DNA of 64,000 nt from Isoetes taiwanensis (taxonomy: Eukaryota; Streptophyta; Lycopodiopsida; Isoetales; Isoetaceae): assembly GCA_021234155.1 (NCBI GenBank), contig JAJEKV010000221.1:184001-248000 (forward strand), given 5' to 3'. Positions 23,171 to 36,433 of the stretch are shown here, in pieces. The notes below the pieces were generated by a model, which saw nothing but the letters and a program-made list of their open reading frames with translations, made no database searches and was not told where the DNA came from. The position numbers and the translations under genes were made by a program. Positions within the stretch are counted from its first letter, which is position 1; the number at the start of each line of letters is the position of its first letter.

Positions 23171-25960
23171 TCTCATAATCTGCCTCGACCCATTTTCTTT
23201 CAAGTGTTTCATTCCCATATATGGAATATTAAAATGGTTTTTGCATAGAAGAGGAAGCGGAGAGCTCTTTTTCTAAATTGTCAGCCAAGAACGCCTTCAC
23301 TAAACTATCACATGTCATATAGAGGTTAGTTTCTTTGTCCGATTCTATAAAAATGTAAGGTTTAAATGAGTCGAGAAGCAAGAAATTGGAGTACGACTGA
23401 ATATTGTCTTTATCTTGGGCCATAGCCACAACAGACTTAAGGCAATAATTCTAGCAGACTTAAGGCAATAATTCTGATGTAGATAGCCGACAATAATCCC
23501 AAATAAAAGCTTCTTCATGCACATCTCACTCAGGTATACCTAACTAACCAAAGTAGCTTTCATTATGTATTTCTTTGATCATGAGGTGGTCTGTTTATAC
23601 ACAAGGTGTTGCAGCTTTATTTGTTTCAGAAAAGACTTACGGAGGCAACAATCATGATAAATTATTCTATTGTTTTGGAGCTTACCAAAATGGCTAGATG
23701 GACGACAGAGATTAAGAGTTGTTTTTGTATCAGTACTTTGGAAATAGACAAATGCATTATTAGAAACAAATGTTAAGGTCGATGGGTTTTGCTACCGTGA
23801 TTATGAAAAAAATTCAAAAATTCAAGACAAAAATGATGATGTTAAGGTTTGATTGTCACGCAATCCAAAATATTGTTTGCAGCAATCCTTATTGGCTGAT
23901 GTCCAATAAAAATTTCAAATTGACCACTATTAGCTTCGGCATGCATCTGCAACTCATCCACATTCTCAATCAGCTCAAAAATGAAGTCAAAATATATATT
24001 GAATTGTACCAACACACTAAACGCACCGCCCCTAGTTGGATACCAAATGAGGCTAAAGAATCATAAATGTGTTCTAGTAGAGGTGCTACCACATTCCTAA
24101 GGATCAATATCTTATAGATTCTAGGCCCTTCCATCTTTGTCCTGTGCTGGTATAATAAAACAAAAAGAGTCAAGAAAACAGATTATGACACATATATTTT
24201 GGTAAGGTCCACGTTATTAACAATACCTGGATGATGGCTTAAGCAAGTAAAACTCATGCTCAGAACCCACCCCTACAGTCTGTAAGTGACAATAATAGGT
24301 CTCACTGACTTGCCTCTTGCCTCTGATTTTAAGTGAGACGACCTACCAATTGAAATTCTTTATCCAGTATATTGGCCATATAAAACAATGTACGTCGTGG
24401 ACAGTATTCCCAAGATTTGCCAAGTATAAGATGCACATCAGCAAAAACTATAGCATGTTGTGGATTCCTGAATCAACCAGATCATCATCTGTTACCTCTG
24501 AAGAAATGTTAGGTACCAAAGTATAGAGAAACCAATTTCTAACCAAGGAAGCTTTTGCATTGTGGATAAGTCGGGCATCAGACATATCTCCCCTACATCT
24601 CTCCTACAAATATAAATCCAGAGCCATCTGCAGGACCATCTAGGCCTGCAGACATTGCCATAGCGCATTTCGCAAGACCAACCCCAATGCTTTGGACCAC
24701 TTCGTTGAATCTTCGAATTGGCACAACCTATTTCATCCAAAGGTAACATTGAATGTGAGAACGAACAGGATCTATCATAGAGTAAATGTCAAATGAATGC
24801 ATTTAATGGAGTTGCCTAAGTAGAAAGAACAATTGCAATAATTACAAGGAGTATTTAAATATCTAACTACACCTAATTACTATATACATATACATCAGCC
24901 TTTCCAATGCACAACCAACTTAGTAATTCTGTGCCAAACAAAAAAAAACAAGGCCAGATCAACTGGACAAATCATCAACATAGTCTGACAAGTTTTCAGG
25001 TCTGGAAAAGGATAAATCATCAGGTATACCCTCTTCTTCGCCATTTGACAAAAATGCAGATAGGCCAGTCAACAAATCATTTGGTGTATTAGTTACTCTG
25101 CCATCCAAGCCAAATGAAGATGGACTGATCAGCATAAAAGTTGGAGAGACTCTAACTAATACAACCTTGATTGTAAACAATTACTAAGTGCAAAGTTGAT
25201 TTACGCAAAACCCTCCAAATTAGATGAGAGTCATTGTATCAATGAGGCACTCTGGAGGTACAGAACACTTCATCCAGATTCTTCTTTGGAAATAAGCTTG
25301 TCACGCAGCCATCGAGTGCGGACAAGCATGCACAAAGCTACTTTGCTTTTTTAGTTTAAAAAAATCATTCATGTGTGTCATGTTGCTTTGATGGGAGATG
25401 ATACATGTTCTAAAAATGCAGCACCAACTGCACGTTACAAACAAAAACTTGCAAAAGGGCCTCCACCAGCTCCAAAGATAGTTGTAGGACAAAAACCTCC
25501 TTCACTCAACTTTACTAAATTACTACCATATTATGTTGTTCTCAAATACGAAATTTGAAAGAAATGCATGTTTTCACAGATGGAAAGTATGCTTACCATT
25601 ATGCAAATTCAAAAAAGATTTATTTTTATTTGGAATTTTGATGTCACGAACTTTATCTCGCATATAATCCTTCATCATTTTTGTGCTTTTAACAGCATCA
25701 AGAACTCAATCATAAATCCGATAACATATAAAGATATAAAGATGATGATGATTTTAGAGAAACTCCTTTGTGCTAAGAAATGAACCAACAGAAAAAGCGT
25801 AGCATTAGTGCATGAAATAGCAAAACAACCCTAAATGTAAAAGAGAATATATATATACAAGATAGTCATCCTAAAGCAGGAGTCTTCGAGAATGTATTCC
25901 TTTATGATAAATTATTATGGCTATCAATGCCTAACTCCAGACACTTGACACAATCCTATT
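23171..25960. other. Long non-coding stretch
   Basis: AT-rich with scattered frames under 100 codons and none with a recognised motif. It lies upstream of the chromovirus remnant. Part of it may be decayed element sequence, but no pol motif is seen. Confidence 0.4.
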
Positions 25961-25972
25961 TCTAAGGTTGAA

Positions 25973-26530
25973 GTGTCTCAACAATTGCTAACTGACATGC
26001 AGGCTTTGGTTGAGGATGTCCATGGGTATTTATTAGCTGCCAGAAGCAGGCAAAAGAGTGTTGCAGACAGGCACTATATGCCACGTGAATTCCAGGTTGG
26101 GGATTTTGTTTGGAGAAAGCTAAGCTCAAAATTGGGAATTGTAAGAAACTGGCACCTTGATGGGCCGGACCTTTTGAGATAATCCAACGAGTAGGCCCAC
26201 AAGCTTATAAGCTAAATTTGCCCATACATCTGAAGTTCCATAATGTCTTTTATGTAAATCTTCAGAAGAACATACACCGGATCACGATGAGATACTAGAT
26301 TCATCGACACTTTTGGAAATGACAGATGAGCAATTGGAGATAGTCCTATAGGCTCTTCTCGATCGCGCATATAAGCAAACCCGAATGACGCAAATCCTAC
26401 AATATTTGGTTAAGTGGAAATACTTACCCACAGATGATGCTATATGGGTCCTCAAGACGGATCTGGATAAGGCTTACTCAGACTTTATGAGGCAGTGCCA
26501 GGGTCGTACCATTACTGATGCCTTCAACTC
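25973..26530 (+). pseudogene. Chromovirus integrase C-terminus and chromodomain
   Basis: The first frame encodes a helical linker, then FQVGDFVWRKLSSKLG, the usual GPY/F-region start of plant Ty3/gypsy integrases. The text continues in another frame as FEIIQRVGPQAYKLNLPIHL and FHNVFYVNLQ. After a further break comes YLVKWKYLPTDDAIW, the core of a chromodomain (Y-L-V-K-W-x-x...W). These modules tether the integrase to chromatin. At least two frameshifts or stops disrupt the gene. 26385-26687 is the chromodomain frame, and its last part is 3' untranslated sequence. Confidence 0.7.
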
Positions 26531-27600
26531 AAACCCTGGGGGTAAGCAGTTGAGTGCTAGGTCTGGCAGGGGTCATCCGGCGGTTGGGGCTAGGTGCATC
26601 CTAGAAACGGGATGGGCATATAGGCATGATAGGATGCATTCGTCTATAGCTATTATTGGAACAATGTCATTCCTTACGCCGAGGTGAATCCCAAATCCTA
26701 GGCATATTACGATTTTCCTCAATTTTCCTTGTTAAGGGGTGGTCCTTCCAACCACAACCTCTAAATCATTTTGACAATACTAATGTATTGTCATTCTGCA
26801 AGGCAGTAGCAGCTGACTTGGAGCCTGCAGGGTCCATAACAGTCCACTGAGGACCTATGTTTTGTTGATATATGCTTTGTGTTGAGTGCTTTCTTGTGAC
26901 AGACTATGGTCCAAAACAATGAACATATACGATCGATGTATCTTGTATAACTACTTTACTAAATCTTGTCTTTGATAATATAATCCTCCCTTTACTTTTA
27001 AACCACACTACCTCCATGTTGAGGACAACAATATTCCAAGGAGGGGAGCATGTGACATTCTACGTATTTATATGCTATACAGACAAATACCATGACATGC
27101 CACCAAGGGTATTTTAGCCATTATAAAATAGACCAAAAGGGTTAAAGTTAGCTATGTTAAAATTAGATTGATTAATTAAGCTATTTTTGCTATCTTAACT
27201 AATAGGCTAATTACACAAGGCCACTTGGGCCAAGCCGATTGGCTCGAATGGACTTGCCAATCTAGGGTTAACCAATTTGGGGCTCCATCCCAATTTTTGA
27301 CCCAAAATGATTTGGGAAAAATTGGTGGAGAAGGAGCAGCTTGTTAAATTTTGTTCAGACTAGAGAGATGGGGACCCTAAGAGACAATGGTTCTAGCCAG
27401 GATATTGGTTGGTGTGTAGATAGCTTGAGTTTTTAGCTAATACTTGCATGATTACTTGTATGGTTAACCCTTATTTATTGCTTAAGCTGAGGTTATGAAT
27501 GGATTTACGTATTATGGTAGTTCTTTTTCTGCACCTCTTGTTCTTGTGGGATTAAGGAGGGTAGAGACCTAAAGGCACAAGAGCAATAATTCTTGATAAC
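25973..27600 (+). mobile_element. Ty3/gypsy chromovirus, 3' part
   Basis: Integrase C-terminus and chromodomain coding (25973-26530) is followed by a non-coding tail, a polypurine tract (AAGGAGGGGA, 27038-27047) and an LTR start TGTGACATTC at 27051. No integrase core, reverse transcriptase or 5' LTR is in the window, so this is a truncated plant retrotransposon copy. The LTR right end is unknown because the partner LTR is missing. Confidence 0.7.
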
Positions 27601-28259
27601 TGGTAATGGACCCATTTTCCAGCATCATATTCCAAATGGGCTGTTGTTCAGAGCATGGCCCAAAATATCATTTGAAAAGTCTCTTTGATAGAAGACATGC
27701 TCTTTCCTATGTAAGTACTTCTTTTGGTTCTGTGAGAAACTGTAACATTTCCATACTCTTGTATCAAACTTGGACCTTTACAACGTGGGTTTGCGAAACA
27801 TAAACCAGCATTTGTATACAGTCGAATTGTTACCACTTCATACTGAAGAAAATAAAGATGCTTTTTCCATACACCTTTTCTTCTCATTCTCTCCTGTAAC
27901 AGATGAAAGAACATTAGATAGATAGATAGTATTTTTCTTCTCATTAGAGAAGGATTGAAGCAACTAGACGATTTAAGACTTACATGATATGTAGCTGCTC
28001 CTCTGGCTCAATGCAGTCGAATACTTAGAGAATGAAATTGATGTAGTCACATAAGCATGGAGTGATCCAGCTTTCAACCAGGACTGCACACACATTTTAA
28101 CAAATTCATGATTAGTGAACGAGTCAGAAAGCCCATCTGAAATCCAAGATATAATTTTAAGTATAAACATGGGTTGCAAGCAGCAGTTTCCTCCAAAAAT
28201 AACAGCACATAGTCTTTTTGAAGAACAAGTAGCAGGCTTGATGGTTAAAAAAAAAAGGG

Positions 28260-29270
28260 AAAATTATAAAATTGCCCGTGTATTTTTGCTTATTTGTCAA
28301 AATACCCCGATATTTCTGATATTTATTAAAATGCCCCTAATCTTATTCTATTCCATTTTCTGCCATAGCCCAGCTTGTGTTTCTCATCATCAAGCTCAAA
28401 TTTTATATGTCTTTTGTCCTTGTCGATCTCAACATATTCCTCAAACCAACTATTCAAGCCTTCAGTGAAATTGGTCTTGTTTTTCCATCACCATTTCTCT
28501 TTAGCAGCGCTAGCCTCTGCATAGAGATGCTGAACAAAACAGGATATTGTTGATTGGTAAGGACAGAAAAAGCAGAAAAAGAAAAGAGAAGGATGAGTGA
28601 CCATGTTACAGAAGGGAAAAGCCTTCTTTGTATCTTCTCCAATAGTTTGCCATAGTGCAGGATTTTTGCATCAAATCTGGCGGCTTTTGCATAGAGGCAT
28701 TTCAACCCATCAGAAGTAACAGTGCTTTTGTGACTCTAGCTCTACTCAACTAGACAACCCGAGACCTATATTATATCTGCGAGATCAAGCAATTCTTCAT
28801 TTGGGAAGAGCTTAATGCCTCTATTGTAGAGCAAAGCACCGTCTAAAATAGGATTATTCAATGTCTGAGATGAGCAGAAAAATTCGAATTGATTTGGTGG
28901 TAAGAATAGAGAGAAATGCAGTGGAAGCCAAGCAGAGAAGGATTGGAAGGGCAAATCTCGTGGTATAGAGCTTGGCTATAGTGGTAGAGAAGGATTGGAA
29001 GGGCAAATCTGAAGGTATGGAGCTTGGCTATGGCAACAGAGAAGGATTGGAAGGACAAATCTGATGTGGAGCTTGGTTATGGCAGCACGGTAGCTATGCG
29101 CACTTGCCGATTTGCGTTTCCATGCCTAGCCTAGTTTGCATGCAAGGCCATAACTCTCCCGTTGGAAAAGAAGCTACAGAGGTATAAAAAATAAAGGCAT
29201 TTTAACAAATACCAGAAATACAGGGGTATTCTGGCAAATAAGTAAGAAAACAAGGGCATATTTAAAAATT
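28260..29270. mobile_element. 1-kb inverted-repeat element with internal tandem repeats
   Basis: Left (about 28260-28340) and right (about 29184-29270) ends are imperfect reverse complements. Each carries CTTATTTGYCARAATACCCC and a TATTTCTG-x-TATTT-x-TTAAAATGCC run or its complement. Inside, 28935-29070 holds three units of about 50 bp sharing GAGAAGGATTGGAAGG and GAGCTTGGCTATG. No transposase is seen, so it is non-autonomous. No target duplication was confirmed. Confidence 0.5.
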
Positions 29271-30589
29271 AAAAAAATGATCCTTGAAGAGGCCATTTAG
29301 TTAGAAATATCTAACAAATAATCTGCATTAAGATTGCAGAAACATCGAGAAATGGATTGTTATTCCTTCTTTATTAGGGGGAAGGACTTGTGAATTTTGC
29401 TAGTCGAAGTTTGTCAGAAGTGTGTTTTCAAAAAGGACATATAGTGAGAAGCTTATTACACATATAATTTTCAAGTATTTACTAAAATGTCCTTACCATG
29501 TCAGCAAATTCGGCATTATTCATGTGCATGCACAACCCCATGAGTAAAAGCATACCACCAAGAGCTTGCTTCAAGCAGGGTAACTTTCTTACAAGTTTTT
29601 GGCTTCGACCAAATAATCTAGAGCTCTAGTACATGGCATCCAGTCGTTGGCGAGGAGCCCCAAACACATATGCCCGTACATGTGTACAATGCGCCTTCCA
29701 ACCTTTAGTTTAATTCTGTACTTGAAACTGGCTGTTAATTAAAACTTGCTAAAAAATGAGTTGCGCTTAGGGATGGTAACAATGGCAAGGCTTATATTTG
29801 CATGAGTATAGGGTACATTACTTATTCCTTGCCACCTTAATGGCATTCCTTATTGCCTTTACCAGCAGGTGCTTCTCCAGAATATCAACTAAAGTAGGTA
29901 TAGGGACTGCATGAGTATTAAAGACCCTTAGATGTGCCGATTCCTTTTTCTTACCTCCATTTTCAATGCTCTTCGTTGCAGTAACAATTGATCTTAAGCA
30001 TCTTAGAATAGTGTTATCTATGTATGTGAAGTCACATGCTAAATCAATTTGGTTTGGGTCTTGACAATGCCAATTGCCCTCTCTTTGAGTATATCCTTTG
30101 TGAAACAAGGTGCTACGCACGGAGGGTTGCCCTCCCGGAGGTTGAAGTGGCTTAAATCATACTTGAAAGTCACGTTTTTACAATCAATGAAAATTGCTAT
30201 CTCTAAACATTGACATTTTGTGTTGGTGATGGTACCCATTTGGATCGGTAACTCCTCCTTAGATGTTGAGGTCTTCCTGGACTAGGATCCAACATGACAC
30301 ATGGACTTTGGGGTTTGAGTGTAACGTATTGGTCTTTGGTGCTGGAACAAGGATGGCAGAAGCAAAAGGAGAAGTCTAATAGAGGAGAGAATGGAAATGC
30401 ATGTTTCGTGAAGTGGCTTAAATCGTAGTTGAAAGTCATGTTTTGACGATTAATTCAAATTGCTACTTCTAGACAATAGAGTACTTGATATCATAACTTT
30501 ATTAATAGCATGAAACACATGGGAGTAGTTGATACTTGACAACATACGAAACAATGTATGAAGAATCAAAATAGAGAAATAAGAAGGAA
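29271..30589. other. Non-coding stretch
   Basis: No supported feature. Minus frames 29818-30120 and 30203-30439 share the word CDFTY/KYDLSHF through a local DNA repeat near 30145-30180 and 30415-30450, with no known motif. Confidence 0.4.
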
Positions 30590-30591
30590 TA

Positions 30592-31000
30592 GAATAGAAT
30601 AGAATAAATTTTTTAACGTCCACGGAGACCAATAGGTCATAGGACCCATACAATGGGCTAGTACAATCATTACTACTAGGATTAAAAAACCCCTGCCTCA
30701 AAAGGTTTTCAAGGGAAAAACCTTTGCAGTAATGATGATACTAGACAAGCGGAGATAATGACTACTGAGGTCTCAGTAATTGCAGATGTTTATCTAGAAC
30801 CTCAAGTATGTATAATACCAAGTCATGCACAGATGGTGCTCTGAGAAGTTGTGGAAGCGTGGAATTGAATGCTAAGGTCAAAAAATGATTCCGGACTATC
30901 TCAAAAGCAGGGCAACTCAGAAGAGTATGGCTTTCATCTTCAATAACCTGTAACTGGCAAAAGAACTTAAGAACTGTGAATTGTTTTGACTGTTAATTTT
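30592..31000 (-). mobile_element. LINE copy with (TTCTA)n tail
   Basis: The minus strand carries, in transcript order, an ORF2 C-terminus (30965-30760: QVIEDESHTLLSCPAFEIVR), the 3' UTR (AACCTTTTGAGGCAGGGGTT, GGTCTCCGTGGACGTTAAAA) and a pentameric (TTCTA)n tail at 30592-30607. The copy is 5' truncated. Confidence 0.75.
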
Positions 31001-32030
31001 GTTCAGGATACGAAGGAAGAACTCGATATTTTAAATTGAAGAAGGTTGCTAAGAATTTAATAGCATGAAATACATGGAAGTTGCAAGCAAAGTAAAGCTG
31101 CTTAAAAATGCAAAGGTTTGCCTTTTGTTGCTCAATAAACCTTTAAAAGCGTGTACTTACTCTTTAAGAATGGATGATGGGCGATGGGCGATGGGCGATG
31201 TCAGACAGGACGGACGATGTCAACCAGGATGGGCGATGTCAGGTAGGTGTACACACTCATGCACTTCATTCGTTCAATCATAGATATAGATATAGATATT
31301 ATAAATTCATAGATTATGTAATACCGTAACTGTGAGCTCGGGTAAAAGAAAGGTTTTGATCATCGGGATATGAATATCCCAGAATATCTCGAAACAATTT
31401 TGGGAAAATAAATTAAAGTAGGTTGAAGCAAGGGGTACCACTGTGCTCCAAGGTTAGAGACCAAAGCGTAAAAGGAGATCGTCAACTCATGGAATTACAG
31501 GGAAATATAGGCGAAAAGGAACTTGAAACTTCGGCGTCCGGTGATTTCAAAATACAGAGCCGTTAAAACGATCTGTATTTAATTTATTTTATTTTAAGGG
31601 GATGAGGATGATATTTAATTTAATTTCATTTAACACTAGACCTGTCCCATGGTGGACCATTAAAGGGCATTTTGAAGGTTTACAAAAAAAAATCATATAA
31701 AATCAAGGGCACAAAAACTGGCCAAAGCCTTTCTAGAAGTTCATATATGGCAGTTATGGTTCACATAAAAAATACACAAAAATATATCAGCTCCCGTTCT
31801 TGTGAGTTATGCACTAGCAAACCCAAGGGGGTCAAGTACCAAAAGCTTCATGTTCACACAAAGTAAAACTGTCTTAATGAAAAGATTTTTTGATTTTTTT
31901 GGCTATAATGTGATTTTTCTATACGAGATATAGAGCAAGACACAAAAAACTGCATCTCAATCCGAAGTCTGTGAAGGAAGATATAGCCATTCAAACATGA
32001 CAGGGTCAGAACTGTTTTCTGCTTTCTGAG
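31001..32030. other. Non-coding spacer between two LINE copies
   Basis: It contains a small minisatellite of GGGCGAT(G) words at 31176-31245. Nothing else is supported. Confidence 0.45.
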
Positions 32031-32049
32031 AACTAGTACTGGTTCCCAG

Positions 32050-33972
32050 AAAGCAGTTGCAAAATGGTTTGGAAAAGTACTGGATAACAAATTAAAGAAA
32101 TGGGCAGAAAAAGGAAACATGAGAGCACAAGGGCAAGCAGGATTCAGGCCGGAACACTCAACCACCGACCACCTAGTAACTCTTCGGATATTAATAGAAC
32201 AGAACAAGGCACAGGGAAGGAAGATCATCTGTTGCTTTGTAGATTTCAGGAAAGCATTCGACACAGTCCCAAGGGAGAAGTTATTACAAAGACTGATGGA
32301 CATGCAAGCTCCGATAAATATGGTAGGGTCGATTGCAAGACTATATCATAGGGTATATGCTAAAATAGAGTAAGAAGAACAGCCAATAAACTGTGACACA
32401 TGCATAAAACAGGGTTGCCCATTATCCCCAACCCTGTTTGGAATATACATAGATGCTTTGCAGTGATACATAGCAGAGCAGCAAGGGGACGAATACGCCC
32501 CTACGCTAGGGGACACGAGGGTACCAATTATGCTATATGCTGATGATCTAAGTATGATGGCCACAAAAAACAAAGGGATGCACAGGCTGCTAAAAATTCT
32601 AGAACAATTCTGTGAAGAAACAGGGCTGATTGTAAATCTAGCAAAAACTAAGATAGTCATCTTTGGCCACAAGAACAGGCATAGACCCTTCAGATACAAG
32701 GAAAAAGAAGTAGAGGAAGCAACAGAATACAGATATCTAGGGTACGATGCGCATGACACAGGGAAATGGGCCAAAGGGGCAGACGCCAGGTTCCAATCAG
32801 CTATAGGGAGTTATTTCAACATGAAGAATTTCTGCAACAGAAGCAGAATAATTGACTGGGACATCAAATGTTACTTATTCAGTGCAGTGGTAGCCACCAC
32901 TCAATTATATGGGGCAGAAGCCTGGGGGCCAGGCCTAACAGACAGAAAATGGGAAAAGCAGGAGGGAATCCTTAGGCAGTGGCACAGACAGGAATTTAAA
33001 GTAAGGACAAATACGCCACTGACAATCATGATCCTCGAAACAAGGCAAAAACCAATGGAGGTGAGAGCATGGGAGAGAACCATAAGGTACCTGATCAGGG
33101 ACAATGCAGGAGACATTCAAGGGAAATTGTCCAGGATTGCAATCATCGAATCAGCAAAATCACACAGTCTCACAGGCAGTGGATGGTTTAAAGATGTGGC
33201 AAAATGGACCAGAGAGATGGGATTAAACTTGAGCGACCTAATAAAGGAAGGGCAGTGGAATGAGGAGTGGGCGGACAAAGCCACAAGAGCGTGGTTGCAA
33301 AGACACACAGGACCCAAGACAGCCTGGCTCATGCAAGTTTTCAACCCAGGTCAGCAAATAGGACACCAGATGTATCGGGATAACATACTGGGAAAAACTA
33401 GAAGAGACATTCTGGCTAGATTTAGGATAGGAAGTCATGATCTAAGAATCGAAAAAGACAGGTGGAGAGGGATAGACAAGGAGGACAGGATATGCAGAAT
33501 CTGTGACAATGGGAGAGTAGAGGATGAGAATCACATGATTAACGATTGCCCGATTTATGGAGACATCAGAGACGAATACAGAAATATAAGATGGGGGGAA
33601 CCGGTCTACATTCTGATGACAATAACAGAATCGCTTCGAGATTTGGCAGACGCGATCCAGAGCATGATGACCAGACATAAAGAAGTACACAGTGAAAGAG
33701 GGTTCCTAACATGATCCGTACAAAAGCAACCCCATACAAATTGTTCAGTTAAAAGCTGATTGATAACGATGCATCACTGCAAAGGCCACGAAGCGTGAGG
33801 TAAAGCGGGATGCTGGTATTAATAAAGTCAGCCTTCAGAAAAGGCTACATCATAACAGCGTGATGTGCTAGTAGCGCCCTTTTAGGGAGCTCGCCCATGC
33901 TACACAAGTCCAGGGGCCTCGCAGCACAAGGGACATTAATGTATATTCTATTCTATTCTATTCTATTCTATA
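32050..33972 (+). mobile_element. 5'-truncated LINE with (TTCTA)n tail
   Basis: The ORF2 3' two-thirds is followed by a 3' UTR (33717-33940) and five TTCTA units (33943-33972). Only the C-terminal half of the reverse transcriptase and the domain after it remain. This is the usual result of incomplete target-primed reverse transcription. Confidence 0.85.
32060..33714 (+). pseudogene. LINE ORF2: reverse transcriptase and C-terminal domain
   Basis: Palm motifs appear in order: GQAGFRPEHST, CCFVDFRKAFDTVPREKLL (first catalytic Asp), KQGCPLSPTLFGIYIDAL and MLYADDLSMMA (YADD active site). The thumb follows, then a long C-terminal region ending in RICRICDNGRVEDENHMIND, a C-x2-C...H-x4-C knuckle. 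Endonuclease and the N-terminal part of the RT are missing. Stops break the frame near 32371 (after VYAKIE) and 32464 (after IDALQ). The uninterrupted segment is 32530-33714 (394 codons). It is the best-preserved member of the LINE set in this window. Confidence 0.85.
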
Positions 33973-34059
33973 ATTATGAATCGTGTTCTGAGCCTAGGCC
34001 CTGTCGAAGGCAATGATTTGGAGTCTGTGGTTGAGCTCGAACGTGCATTTACCACGGCG

Positions 34060-34720
34060 AAGGAATGCACAAAAGGATTTCCAAAGGCATTTAATTAGAA
34101 CACGAGTGTCAATGCAAATGGCTATAAATACAGGGATATAGGCCACATCATGAGGGGCAACATGCCTATAAATAACAGATGGATAGTTCCCCATAATCAT
34201 TGGCTAATTGAAAAGTATGAAGCGCGCATCAATGTGGAGCAATGTTTTAGTGTCGGTAGCATCAAGTACATCTACAAGTACATCCACAAAGGACATGACC
34301 GAACATATATCAAGGTCACTCCAGAGCCGACAGGTGAATCCACATCCACATGCAACTGGGATGAGATCGAGCAATACCTCAACACGAGATACGTGCCTGC
34401 ACCTGAAGCCATCTAGAGGCTATATGGCTTCAAGATGCACGACAACTCACATTCAATACATAGGCTACCTATCCATCTGCCAAACAACCAAGCTGTCTAC
34501 TATCAGGAAGGTTACGAAAAAAATGCCCTTGAGCAGGAGATGCGAAAAAGGACAATGCTGACAGCATGGTTCGAGCTCAACAAGAATGACAAGGATGCGC
34601 ATCAATACACTTATTCAGAAATCTCCTAGCACTATACGTTCAAGTGCCACCAACTGGCTCGAAAAAAGAGGAAACAAAAGTTCAAGCTCATAACACGAAT
34701 GTACAATGTGAAGATACCTC
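34060..34720 (+). pseudogene. Helitron Rep (HUH) protein fragment
   Basis: The plus strand encodes the HUH-domain region of plant Helitron helicases: CTKGFPKAFN, a stop, then NANGYKYRDI, NNRWIVPHNHWLIEKYEARI and VGSIKYIYKYIHKGHDRT. After the stop at 34414 comes GFKMHDNSHS, LPIHLPNNQAVYYQEG, LTAWFELNKNDKDAHQYTYS and KFKLITRMYNV. Motif order matches Rep, which nicks and joins DNA during rolling-circle transposition. No helicase domain follows. Exons of an unrelated gene begin instead. At least two stops and a frame break show it is inactive. Confidence 0.8.
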
Positions 34721-34784
34721 AAGACAAGGAGCATTGCTCAGAACCATAGGAGATTCACTCCAAATGTCGTCTACAAAGAGATTC

Positions 34785-36119
34785 TATGAGTCCGAAGCTA
34801 AAAGCAAGAAAAAGTCATCCATTCAAAGGCATTCAATGCAAGAGAATGAGGGTGCAGACAATGGCAAGGTATAGATTTCATTTACATTCCTTTCATGTAT
34901 CCTTTCGTCCTTGAATACTGGATGTCTATTGTGCAGGTTGCTGCAGAGGGCAATGTAGGCACCCCCAAAAAAACTCGCAGAGATACCTTTGTTTACCAAG
35001 TGATATTCAAGTTGCCATGATCTTATTTGATAATAGTAATGATTGTTATATTTATGTAGCTGGTGAACCTGGAGATGAAGATGTTGACGTTGATGATGAT
35101 ATGCCGACAACCAATTTTCCACATGTGGTAATAGACAAAGATGCAGGTGCTGATCACAGCAAATATCTTCCAGTTCAAGTAGATCATCTTCTAGTGGGAT
35201 CATTCTTCTTTGGCTGTTGTGAATAAATAGTTTGAATGTAGGTGCATGCTCTTTACCAGTACAAGGTACCTTATCATGCAAAAAATTACATAAAGTGATT
35301 CTGGGAGTTCTTCTGGAAGCGAATCTGATGCCGTTAATGCGAAGAATGCTGGTGCCACTAAGATGTCTTCTGAAAAGGTATATGTTGTACTCGACTCACG
35401 TTGGCTTAATTGTTGTGCATGACAATGTTGCTTGTGTGCTTGTTGGGGGCAATGGGTTTTGTCTAGTGATTTTACTCTGCATGCATAGGACATTCATTTG
35501 CTTTTTGCATTAGTTGTTGATGTAGCTGCATATATAATTTTCTTTTGTAGCTGTATTTGTTTATCTTATGTTTTCATGAAATGCTGTATGTATAGTTGTT
35601 TATTGTCAGAGGAAGTCCTCTGTATGTTTTTTAAGTTACTATGGAGGAGGCTGAAAGTGCCCTTGCTTTGCAGAATGTTTGCCCCCACTGCTGCAAGAAC
35701 CAGTGGGTTCAGGTGCTGTCTGGGATAGCAATGGCATCCCATCGTTCGAGAACGACGCTGCAAAAAGTGTGCCTATACAACACAATTTACATTTTGTTGA
35801 GCCCTATTTCATGGTTGTATCAATCCTTTATATTCGCAAGTAACTTCTCTAACACCATAAACATTTCAATGTATTCTCATTTTTTGCTCCATTAATTGTC
35901 CAAGAGAAGATAATGACGAAAGTGCATCTGCAAATCCAGTGCCAGAAGATATAGATGGTCATATGGAGACAAAATTGCACTGAATTTCTTCTCTATCTCC
36001 GTGAAATGCAGCAAGGAAAGAAGAAAGGCACATTTCTCCAGACAAAAGGCTACATGCTGCTCTTCTCAATGGACGTTTTGGTGAAACCATTTTGAAGGCT
36101 CGTAAGAAGACATTTAAAG
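34785..36119 (+). pseudogene. GTE-type (BET bromodomain) gene fragment
   Basis: Splice-bounded pieces resemble the region after the bromodomain in plant GTE8-11 proteins. They are: 34785-34868 (donor GTATAG); 34937 onward (EGNVGTPKKTRRD); 35060-35200 (GDEDVDVDDDMPTTNFPHVV, then IDKDAG, then a Ser run in a shifted frame); 35294-35377 (SDSGSSSGSESDAVNAKN, donor GTATAT); and 36012-36119 (ERHISPDKRLHAALLNGRFG, then ETILKARKKTF). The last block fits the GTE signature SP-x-K-x-x-x-A-x-L-x-x-R-F-x-x-T-I-x-K-A-R. Introns are retained, so the copy came from DNA. No bromodomain is present. It directly follows Helitron Rep sequence, which suggests gene capture. Confidence 0.6.
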
Positions 36120-36433
36120 TTAGTATTAGGGAAATATTTGTCAGCTTTTGGGAATACATTTCCTTTATGTGGCAAATGCTAGCTGCTTATCTAAACTTTC
36201 ATAAACATGCTGTTTGATTAAGAACTAACTCATTCCCAATTCCAACTGCATAAAATCATGGCCAATAATATCACAATTCAATTGCACCTAATATAGTCAA
36301 TGTGCTTCCAAGAACAGCTCCAGCACACATTAGAGAAGATCCAGCAGACAATAGATGGTATACATCTAGAAATGAATGTTGTAGGCAACTTCAAAAGGAC
36401 ACGGCCACATGAAATTTGGATAGTTGCAGACAC

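Noticed and set aside
27595-27625. A primer-binding site (TGGTA after TTCTTGATAAC) suggesting the end of the chromovirus LTR
   Set aside because: Only TGGTA matches the initiator-Met type site, and no second element follows. The LTR end cannot be set without the partner LTR.
34823-35281. A 152-codon minus-strand ORF
   Set aside because: It is antisense to the GTE-like acidic and Ser-rich exons. Its His/Leu-rich product is the usual shadow of such sequence.
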